Below are positions 55,176-62,008 of a DNA stretch of 64,000 nt, piece by piece (position 1 is the first letter of the stretch; each line of letters opens with the position of its first letter). The notes under the pieces were generated by a model that worked only from the letters and a program-made list of their open reading frames with translations, had not been told where the DNA came from and did no database searches. This DNA comes from Caballeronia sp. TF1N1 (GTDB taxonomy: Bacteria > Pseudomonadota > Gammaproteobacteria > Burkholderiales > Burkholderiaceae). The DNA lies in NCBI RefSeq assembly GCF_022878925.1, contig NZ_CP084626.1, positions 62,001 to 126,000 on the forward strand, given 5' to 3'. The position numbers were made by a program, and so were the translations under genes.

Positions 55176-55195
55176 CCTGTTGATGGAGCGTGCGG

Positions 55196-55570
55196 GGCGG
55201 CGGTGGCTCGTGCTGTGACTTCAACTGCCATCGCAACTGCGGAGGCAACGGCGACCGCGAGTGCCATCGCAATTGCGAAGGCGACTGCCACCGTAAGTGC
55301 GACTGCGACTGCGACTCCAACTGCCAACGCAACTGCGACGGCAATGGCGACCGCGAGTGCCATCGCAACTGCGAAGGCAACTGCCACCGTAAGTGCGACT
55401 GCGACTCCAACTGCCAACGCAACTGTGACGGGCAACGGCGACCGCGAGTGCCATCGCAACTGCGAAGGCGACTGCCACCGTAAGTACGACTGCGACTGCC
55501 ACCGTAAATGCCACCGCGACTGCCGCCGTAAATGCCACCGCGACCGCCACCGCAGCTCCGGCAGCCGCAA
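55196..55570. repeat. Nested minisatellite: about 93-bp units built of hexamers
   Basis: Three head-to-tail copies start at 55251, 55347 and 55438, each with the marker gcgaccgcgagtgccatcgc, giving periods of 96 and 91. The difference is one missing gcgact hexamer (-6) and one extra g near 55431 (+1). Each unit is itself built of degenerate hexamers (gcaact, gcgact, gccacc), which continue to about 55560. On the minus strand the hexamers code Ala-Val repeats in one frame. On the plus strand they code Thr-Ala repeats or C-x-x repeats. It lies between the HAD gene and the small exported gene. No reading frame crosses it intact. Confidence 0.92.
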
Positions 55571-55585
55571 CCGACTGCGCCATTC

Positions 55586-55870
55586 TTATCCGCGACGTCC
55601 CCAGCCATTGTGATTGCCGTTGTCATGCCAGCCGGCGCGATTCCATCGGCCATTGTCGTGGCCGTAGTTGCCATGCCAGCGCGGTTCCTCATGACGATAA
55701 TAAGGTCCGCCATACACCGGCGCCGGGCGCACATAAACCGGAGCCGGCGCCACATACGCGGGTGCGCCGAGCGAAACGCCGATGTGAAGATCACTGTGGG
55801 CCTGAGCCGCTCCAACCGCACCGATCGCGAGGCCGGCAGCTACGAGCATGTGGGTGACGATGCGCTTCAT
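55586..55870 (-). CDS. Small exported protein, Pro/Tyr/His/Gly-rich
   Basis: A 94-residue protein with a clear signal peptide (MKRIVTHMLVAAGLAIGAVG, cleavage after AAQA). A mature part follows with VSLGAPAYVAPAPVYVRPAP repeats and an Asn/His/Trp/Gly-rich tail (NRAGWHDNGNHNGWGRRG). This is the style of the many small PXPXY exported proteins of Burkholderia. Function is unknown. It ends a few bases before the hexamer tract, which lies downstream on its transcript. Confidence 0.75.
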   Translation of the reverse strand: MKRIVTHMLVAAGLAIGAVGAAQAHSDLHIGVSLGAPAYVAPAPVYVRPAPVYGGPYYRHEEPRWHGNYGHDNGRWNRAGWHDNGNHNGWGRRG

Positions 55871-56121
55871 GGTGTTCTCCTTTAGAGCGACGCGTGTCGC
55901 ATGAGTCCAATGTAAGCGCCGCGCGTCTTACAAGCCTCGACGAGTTGTTACGGTATGAAAGCGCGTCGTAAAGACAATGAAGCAAGCCGGAGCCTTGTCC
56001 AGCAAGGCTTTCAAGCAAGGGAACGGCGCGCCGAACGAAGATAGTAAGCATGCTTCGTAATTGTCCATTACATTTGTCTCGCCGCTTTAATCTAAGAGCA
56101 CAGAATTCGCGCTGGAAAAGC

Positions 56122-56149
56122 AAAACGGGCGCACGAGGCGCCCGTCTTT
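56122..56149 (-). terminator. Intrinsic terminator of aqpZ
   Basis: The stem ACGGGCGC / GCGCCCGT with loop ACGAG is followed on the minus strand by TTTTGCTTTT. It lies about 20 bases past the aqpZ stop. Confidence 0.88.
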
Positions 56150-56168
56150 GAAGCATGATCAAACGTAC

Positions 56169-56888
56169 TTAGGCAGTGATCAGTGCCTTTCTGCGTTCGC
56201 TCGTCAGGATCGGGTACACCACGCCTGCGACGATTGCACCGGCCAACGGCGCGATCCAGAACAGCCACAACTGGTCGAGTGCCCAGCCGCCGACGAACAA
56301 TGCCGGGCCAGTCGAACGCGCCGGATTCACCGACGTGTTGGTGACGGGAATCGAGATCAAATGGATGAGCGTGAGGCACAGGCCGATGGCGATTGGCGCG
56401 AAGCCCTTCGGTGCGCGGTCGTCGGTGGCGCCGAGAATGACGAACAGGAAGAAGAACGTCATTACGCCTTCGCAAACCAGTGCCGCGAGCATCGAATAGT
56501 TGCCCGGCGAGTGCTCGCCGAAACCGTTCGCCGCGAAGCCGCTGGCAACCAGATTGAAGTCGGGATTGCCCGTGGCGATCAGCGACAAAACCCATGCGCC
56601 GAGCGTCGCGCCGATCACCTGAGCGATGATGTACGGACCGAGATCGCGTACCGGGAAGCGGCCCGCAACCGCGAGACCGATGCTGACCGCGGGGTTCAGA
56701 TGGCAACCCGACACATGGCCGATGGCATAAGCCATGGTGAGCACGGTGAGACCGAACGCCAGCGAAACGCCAGCCAGGCCAATGCCGACATGAGGAAAGG
56801 CCGCGGCAAGCACGGCGCTTCCGCAACCGCCCAGCACAAGCCAGAAAGTACCGAAAATTTCAGCGCCGAGACGCTTCGACAATTGCAT
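56169..56888 (-). CDS. aqpZ: Aquaporin Z
   Basis: A 239-residue water channel with six transmembrane helices and two half-helices. Both NPA motifs are present ([18 protein letters not shown] and [16 protein letters not shown]); the latter's NPARS with the conserved Arg and the preceding His/Phe positions fit a water-selective aquaporin. The start at 56888 ([20 protein letters not shown]) has GCAGGA upstream and fits AqpZ; an upstream ATG (56927) adds 13 residues. Confidence 0.95.
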   Translation of the reverse strand: MQLSKRLGAEIFGTFWLVLGGCGSAVLAAAFPHVGIGLAGVSLAFGLTVLTMAYAIGHVSGCHLNPAVSIGLAVAGRFPVRDLGPYIIAQVIGATLGAWVLSLIATGNPDFNLVASGFAANGFGEHSPGNYSMLAALVCEGVMTFFFLFVILGATDDRAPKGFAPIAIGLCLTLIHLISIPVTNTSVNPARSTGPALFVGGWALDQLWLFWIAPLAGAIVAGVVYPILTSERRKALITA

Positions 56889-57080
56889 GATCCTGCCTTC
56901 GTGAAAAATATGAACAACCGTTGACAAAATGCAAGAAAGCTCAACTCCTCTTGCGCAGCGGAGTTTAAGCGCGATTCTTTGGCAAAACTGTCAAAAATGG
57001 TTGATTTGCAGTCAATTCACGCGATAACGGCAGAATCTTCGGAATATCCTTAGCGGGTTGAATTGGGCTCACACAATGAA

Positions 57081-57111
57081 AAACCGCCCGTTGTCGGGCG
57101 GTTGTTTTAAA
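57081..57111. terminator. Hairpin terminator of the glycosyltransferase gene
   Basis: The stem AACCGCCCG / CGGGCGGTT with a TTGT tetraloop is followed by GTTTTAAA on the plus strand and by TTTCATTGTG on the minus strand. It is located 30 bases past the glycosyltransferase stop. Confidence 0.85.
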
Positions 57112-57139
57112 CGATACCTAAGGTCTAGCGCGTTGCATA

Positions 57140-58204
57140 TCAGCCCACTGCGACCTGACGAAGCACCGGACGCTTGGCCGCCTGAAGCATGGCCGTGTAG
57201 CTATCGACGTAATTTTGCGCCATGGTCTTCGCGCTAAAACGGCGCTCGAACTGCGCGCGGATTTCCGTGCGCGATAGCTCATCTATCCGATGCAGCGCGC
57301 CCACTGCGCCTTGCACGTCTTCGCAGATAAAGCCGGTCACGCCATGATCGATCACTTCCGGCACTGAGCCGCGATTGAACGCGATCACCGGCGTGCCGCA
57401 TGCCATCGCTTCGATCATCACGAGGCCAAAAGGCTCGTTCCAGTCGATCGGGAACAGCAGCGCCTTCGCGCCCGACAAGAATTCCGGCTTCTGCGCTTCA
57501 TTGATCTCGCCGATGAACTCGACATGCGCCTGCGACAAGAGCGGCTCGATGGTCGACTTGAAATATTCCTGGTCGACCTTGTCCACTTTCGCAGCGATCT
57601 TCAGCGGCAAACCGCTTTGCGCCGCGATCTTGATGGCCAGATCGGCGCGCTTTTCCGGGCAGATACGGCCGAGGAACGCCAGGTATTCCGGCTTCTTGTG
57701 CGGCTGCGGCGTGAGCAAATCTTCAGGTAGACCGTGATAGACCGTGTTCAGCCAGTTCGCTTGCGGCAGCGGCGTGCGCTGATTGTCCGAGATCGAGATC
57801 ACGTTCGCCTTCGTGAACGTGTTGAAGATCGGCTGGAGTTCAGGCAGGTCGAGACGGCCGTGCAGCGTCGTCACGAAAGGCGTGTCCATCTGCGTGAACA
57901 GCGGGAACGGCATGTAGTCGAGGTGGAAGTGCAGCACGTCGAATTCATGCGCGCGGCGGCGGACGGTTTCGAGCAGGAGCATGTGCGGCGCGAGCGCGTC
58001 GCGCACGGTCGGGTCGAGGCGCAGCGCGCGCGGCCAGGCCGCATCGAGAGTCGCCTTGGTTTGCGAATCGCCGCTGGCGAACAGAGTTACATCGTGGCCG
58101 AGGTCGACGAGTGCGTCGGTCAGATACGACACGACGCGCTCGGTGCCGCCGTAAAACTTCGGGGGAACTGCTTCGTGCAACGGTGCAATTTGTGCGATTC
58201 GCAT
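57140..58204 (-). CDS. GT4-family glycosyltransferase
   Basis: A 354-residue GT-B glycosyltransferase. The N-terminal acceptor domain begins MRIAQIAPLHEAVPPKFYGG with the GGTERVVSYLTDALV helix. The donor domain has YLAFLGRICPEKRADLAIKI and the nucleotide-sugar E-x7-E motif in EPFGLVMIEAMACGTPVIAF. It is cytosolic, and the likely product is part of a surface polysaccharide or a glycogen-like/trehalose-like molecule. Neighbours do not show which. A terminator follows. Confidence 0.9.
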   Translation of the reverse strand: MRIAQIAPLHEAVPPKFYGGTERVVSYLTDALVDLGHDVTLFASGDSQTKATLDAAWPRALRLDPTVRDALAPHMLLLETVRRRAHEFDVLHFHLDYMPFPLFTQMDTPFVTTLHGRLDLPELQPIFNTFTKANVISISDNQRTPLPQANWLNTVYHGLPEDLLTPQPHKKPEYLAFLGRICPEKRADLAIKIAAQSGLPLKIAAKVDKVDQEYFKSTIEPLLSQAHVEFIGEINEAQKPEFLSGAKALLFPIDWNEPFGLVMIEAMACGTPVIAFNRGSVPEVIDHGVTGFICEDVQGAVGALHRIDELSRTEIRAQFERRFSAKTMAQNYVDSYTAMLQAAKRPVLRQVAVG

Positions 58205-58853
58205 AACGTGACTCTCCTGTTATTTAAGGCATTGCAGTCACGCTCCGGTCGAGCGCTCGACGCATGCCGTTCGGGCGGGCCGCGTTCGTGTAGAAGACGC
58301 CGCCCGAGACTGGCCCGGACAAGAAACTGTTCAACCGGGTTATCCCTTACTGCTCATTATCGGGATCGAGCGCGGCATTACACTTCATTTTTCAAACGCT
58401 TAACCTTGTTACAGCGCGAAACAACGGCTGTTACGAAGTCAAAAAGCGCATCGATATCAATGACGTAGACGAATTCGACGCACGCAGGGCATTGCCGCGA
58501 GGCATTGAAGTAGCACGAATCGGGCCTAAGGCATATGGGCCGGTTCTGCGCATGGCACGGAGCGAATCGTGCTCGGGGCATTTCAAGTCAGATGAGAAGC
58601 AGCCGATAGTTGAGTTTTGTGCTCCCGATTCGCTCAGACAGCCGTTCAACTATTTCGCGTAGGAATTTTTCTTACACGACGTCGCGGGCTTTTCCGTCCG
58701 TAAATCGGTCGATTTATCCGATTGGCGCGCGCTCGAAGCCTCATCGACAATCGAATCCACACCATGAGCGGGGCCGAATCGCCGCAATCCGGAGCGATCC
58801 GAGCAAACGTTTCCCGCACGGCCTGACGAGCCGGGTACCGATTCGGGGAAAAG
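58205..58853. other. Long upstream region of flhD, no gene seen
   Basis: About 650 bases between divergent glycosyltransferase and flhD genes. No credible frame was found. The region is AT-richer from 58370 to 58700 and probably carries the flhD master-operon promoter with regulator sites, as this operon generally has a long control region, but I could place no element with confidence. Confidence 0.5.
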
Positions 58854-59177
58854 ATGACGGCCAGCACAACCACCACGCTCACGGAGATTCGCGAGCTTAA
58901 TCTCGCGTACTTGCTTCTGGCGCAGCAGCTATTGCTTGCGGACCGCGCTTCGGCCATGGCTCGGCTGGCGCTTTCGGACGACGTGGCGCAGTTACTGGCT
59001 TCGCTTTCGCCCGCGCAGGCGGTGAGGGTGGCGTCGTCGAGCCATTTGCTGTGCCGCTTTCGCTTCGACGATCACGCCATCCTTTCTTCCCTCGACGAAA
59101 AGGACAAAAGCGCCGCGCCGGACGCGACCCTCCTCGCGGATGCATTGGCGATAGAAGCCGGCTCATCTGCGCGTTGA
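58854..59177 (+). CDS. flhD: Flagellar transcriptional activator FlhD
   Basis: A 107-residue subunit of the FlhDC master activator of flagellar class 2 genes. It has the family hallmark IRELNLAYLLLAQQLLLADR, followed by ASAMARLALSDDVAQLLASL, and the conserved SHLLCRFRFDDHAILSSL with the intersubunit Cys. The length fits (E. coli 116). Unlike in almost all beta- and gammaproteobacteria, no flhC gene follows; motA comes next, 449 bases downstream. Confidence 0.93.
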   Translation: MTASTTTTLTEIRELNLAYLLLAQQLLLADRASAMARLALSDDVAQLLASLSPAQAVRVASSSHLLCRFRFDDHAILSSLDEKDKSAAPDATLLADALAIEAGSSAR

Positions 59178-59626
59178 TTCGAGCTGATCACGGCGGCGTT
59201 TGCGTTCCACGCTCACAGCGCTGACCGAACGCAACGGCGCGCAGCCGGCATGAACCGATCAGACGAGCGGCCGCCGTGCCAACACCTCGTAAGTTGGTCG
59301 GCATACGTCTGCGGCCCATGACAGGCGACCCATGCAGTGAGCCGCCTCGCTGCCAGATCGACGCACGTCTCGCGGTCAACTCGCCTTCTACCACGAACAA
59401 CTGGCTTATCGCGAAGAGCTATACGCCGCCGTTGCGCGCACGAAAAGGCACTCGCACCGTAGCTTCCCCGCGCGCCATGCGCCATTGCGCCGCATGTCGT
59501 CAGAGCCCCATCCCACGCGGGTTCTAGCGTTTGCCTCACCTCCCGGTCATGCACCAAAGTTTTCCCTTGCCGTGCCGTAAACCCACATAACGGCGGTCAT
59601 CCCGCAACTACCTTGAGGACTCGACT
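59178..59626 (+). other. Gap where flhC is expected; no flhC-like gene found
   Basis: The 449 bases between flhD and motA are shorter than flhC (about 570 bases). All three forward frames were read: none contains the RLIKLYKE-, PFSTDWF-, YRLYLE- or LTRAWTLVRF-type motifs. Only a short CxxC at about 59484 (HCAACRQSP) faintly recalls the FlhC zinc-binding tail, which I regard as chance. A GAGG ribosome site for motA is near 59614. Confidence 0.6.
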
Positions 59627-60487
59627 GTGCTGATTTTCGTTGGAACGCTCGTGACATTGCTGTCCGTATTCGGCGGTTACGCGCTCGAAGGCGGCCACCT
59701 TGGCGCGCTCGTGCAACCGGTCGAAATCTTGATGATCGCGGGCGCGGGTGTCGGCGCATTCATCCTCGGTAACGGCATCAAGACGATCAAGTCGACGCTG
59801 CGCGTCATTCCCACGCTGTTCAAGGGCTCCAAGTACAACAAGGATGTGTACATGGAACTGATGGGTCTGCTCTACGTCCTGCTCGCCAAGGCGCGCAAAG
59901 AAGGCACGCTCACCCTCGAAAGCGATATCGACGATCCCCATAAAAGCCCGATCTTCGGTCAGTACCCGAAGATTCTCGCGGACGAGCACATCGTCGAATT
60001 CCTGACGGATTATCTGCGGCTGATGGTCGGCGGCAACATGAACGCGTTCGAGATCGAAAGCCTCATGGACGAGGAAATCGAGACGCATCACGCCGAAGGC
60101 GAAGCGCCCGCACAAGCGCTGCACAAAGTGGGCGACGCCATGCCCGCGTTCGGTATCGTCGCGGCCGTCATGGGCGTCGTGCACACGATGGCTTCCGCCG
60201 ATCAGCCGCCCGCGATTCTCGGCGAGATGATCGCGCAGGCGCTCGTCGGCACCTTCCTCGGCATTCTGCTTTCGTATGGCTTCATCGGCCCGCTCGCGGG
60301 CGTGGCGGAGCAGCGCGTGGCCGAGCAGACCAAGATGTTTCAGTGCATCAAGGTGACGATCCTTGCGAGTCTGAACGGCTATGCGCCCGCCATCTCGGTG
60401 GAGTTCGGCCGCAAGGTGCTGTTCTCGACCGAGCGCCCGTCGTTCTCCGAACTGGAAGAACACGTGCGCCGCGTCCGCGCGAAGTGA
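59627..60487 (+). CDS. motA: Flagellar motor stator protein MotA
   Basis: A 286-residue inner-membrane stator subunit with four helices forming, with MotB, a proton channel. The torque-generating cytoplasmic residues Arg90 and Glu98 are in place (LAKARKEGTLTLESD), in the same numbering as E. coli MotA. AMPAFGIVAAVMGVVHTM and GPLAGVAEQRVAEQTKMFQC are the channel helices. The start is GTG at 59627, seven bases after GAGGA. motB follows by 16 bases. Confidence 0.96.
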   Translation: MLIFVGTLVTLLSVFGGYALEGGHLGALVQPVEILMIAGAGVGAFILGNGIKTIKSTLRVIPTLFKGSKYNKDVYMELMGLLYVLLAKARKEGTLTLESDIDDPHKSPIFGQYPKILADEHIVEFLTDYLRLMVGGNMNAFEIESLMDEEIETHHAEGEAPAQALHKVGDAMPAFGIVAAVMGVVHTMASADQPPAILGEMIAQALVGTFLGILLSYGFIGPLAGVAEQRVAEQTKMFQCIKVTILASLNGYAPAISVEFGRKVLFSTERPSFSELEEHVRRVRAK

Positions 60488-60503
60488 AGCGAGGAACGAC
60501 GCC

Positions 60504-61487
60504 ATGAGCTCACCCGACAAAGACCGGCCAATTTTCATCAAGCGTATCGTCGCGGGCCGCAAGGGACATCACGGCGGCGCGTGGAAGCTCGCCTACGCGG
60601 ACTTCATGACCGCGATGATGGCGTTCTTCCTGCTCATGTGGCTTCTGAGTTCGACTTCGCCGGTGCAACGACGCGGTATCGCCGAATACTTCAACACGCC
60701 GCTCAAGGCCGCGATGGTCGGCGGCAAGACCGTCGGCATGGACTCCAGCATCATCATGGGCGGCGGGCGCGATCTGTCGAGCCCCGAGCCCGGCACGGTG
60801 CGCACCACCGAAGGCAATACGCCGTTCGCGGTGCGTTCGTCGGCAAGACCCGATGAAGCCGCGTTGAGACAAGCCGAAGGCGAGATCGAACGCCGCGAGC
60901 AAGAGCGCCTGCACGACCTCCAGGTGAAGCTCATGTCGGCCGTCGAGGCCAACCCGACCTTGCGCCAGTTCAGGCAGCAGATACGCATCGATTCGACCCA
61001 GCAGGGCTTGCGCATCGAGATTGTCGATACCCAGAAGCGGCCCATGTTCGCGCTCTCCAGCGACTCAGTGCAGCCGTACATGCGCGACATTTTGCGCGAG
61101 ATAGGCAAGACGCTGAACGACGTGCCCAATCGAATAGTCGTGCAAGGACATACGGATGCCGTGAAGTACGCCGGCGGCGACAAGGGCTACAGCAACTGGG
61201 AACTGTCGGCGGACCGCGCGAACGCGTCGCGGCGCGAGCTGATCTACGGCGGCATGGACGAAGCGAAGGTGCTGCGCGTGCTCGGGCTTGCATCGACGCA
61301 GAACCTGAATCGCAAGGACGCGATGGACCCGGAAAACCGGCGCATCAGCATCATCGTGCTCAACCGGCGCGCGGAGAGCGCCATGTTGCGCGACGACGGC
61401 GCGCCGCCCGCGACATTCGACAACGCGGCGGGCGCGGCTCCCGTGCTGGACAAACTCGCGCCCGTATTCCAAGCGCGACCGCAATAA
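60504..61487 (+). CDS. motB: Flagellar motor stator protein MotB
   Basis: A 327-residue membrane protein with one N-terminal helix holding the proton-accepting Asp33 (WKLAYADFMTAMMAFFLLMW) and a C-terminal OmpA-like peptidoglycan-binding domain from about residue 175 (RIVVQGHTDAVKYAGG, LSADRANASRRELIYGGM, NRRISIIVLNRRAE). GAGGA precedes the ATG. It forms a unit with motA and likely with cheY and cheA. Confidence 0.96.
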   Translation: MSSPDKDRPIFIKRIVAGRKGHHGGAWKLAYADFMTAMMAFFLLMWLLSSTSPVQRRGIAEYFNTPLKAAMVGGKTVGMDSSIIMGGGRDLSSPEPGTVRTTEGNTPFAVRSSARPDEAALRQAEGEIERREQERLHDLQVKLMSAVEANPTLRQFRQQIRIDSTQQGLRIEIVDTQKRPMFALSSDSVQPYMRDILREIGKTLNDVPNRIVVQGHTDAVKYAGGDKGYSNWELSADRANASRRELIYGGMDEAKVLRVLGLASTQNLNRKDAMDPENRRISIIVLNRRAESAMLRDDGAPPATFDNAAGAAPVLDKLAPVFQARPQ

Positions 61488-61564
61488 AAGCGAAATCCGC
61501 GCGAAAGACTCTCAAGACTCCACACGTTTTAGCCGTCAACCCGGCAAGACCGCAAGAGACACAC

Positions 61565-61945
61565 ATGATCAAGAACATTCTGGCAATCGACGATTCCGCC
61601 GCCATGCGGCAGATTCTCTCCGCCACGCTGACGACGGCGGGCTACGAAGTGACCGTCGCGTCGGACGGCAACGAAGGGCTCGAATGGGCGCTCGCCGAGC
61701 GTTTCGATCTCGTCCTGACGGACCAGCACATGCCCGGCAAGAGCGGGCTCGATTTGATCGCGGAGTTGCGGGTGAATCACGCCTACCAGGCAACGCCGGT
61801 GCTCGTGCTGACGACCGAGGACAGCGAAGCGTTCAAGGACGCGGCGCGCGCGGCGGGAGCGACCGGCTGGATTCAGAAGCCGCTCGATCCCGAGCTCTTG
61901 ACCGAGTTGGTGGCGGCACTGTCGGAACCCGAAGAGCAGCACTGA
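61565..61945 (+). CDS. cheY: Chemotaxis response regulator, CheY-like
   Basis: A 126-residue single-domain receiver. The acid pocket is Asp9/Asp10 (ILAIDDSAAMRQIL), phospho-acceptor Asp53 (LVLTDQHMPGKSG), Thr83/84 (VLVLTTEDSEAF) and Lys105 (GWIQKPLDPELL); the aromatic switch position is Trp102. No output domain is present, so it acts on the motor switch or as a phosphate sink. It lies 77 bases after motB and 63 before cheA, the usual order in Burkholderia. Confidence 0.92.
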   Translation: MIKNILAIDDSAAMRQILSATLTTAGYEVTVASDGNEGLEWALAERFDLVLTDQHMPGKSGLDLIAELRVNHAYQATPVLVLTTEDSEAFKDAARAAGATGWIQKPLDPELLTELVAALSEPEEQH

Positions 61946-62008
61946 GCAAGACGAAGCAAACCTCGACCGAATAACGCGACTGAACAGCATTTCTGCGGTG
62001 ACTCAAGC

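Noticed and set aside
55190..55483. A Cys-rich plus-strand frame (C-x-x repeats) from a GTG start across the repeat
   Set aside because: The ribosome binding site is too close, and the frame arises from hexamer repetition; kept only as a repeat finding.
55196..55570. CRISPR array
   Set aside because: Units are contiguous without unique spacers and contain internal hexamers, so it is a minisatellite.
59463..59526. Possible remnant of the FlhC zinc-binding tail (C-x-x-C then S-P)
   Set aside because: No other FlhC motif occurs upstream in the same or neighbouring frames, so a chance match is likely.
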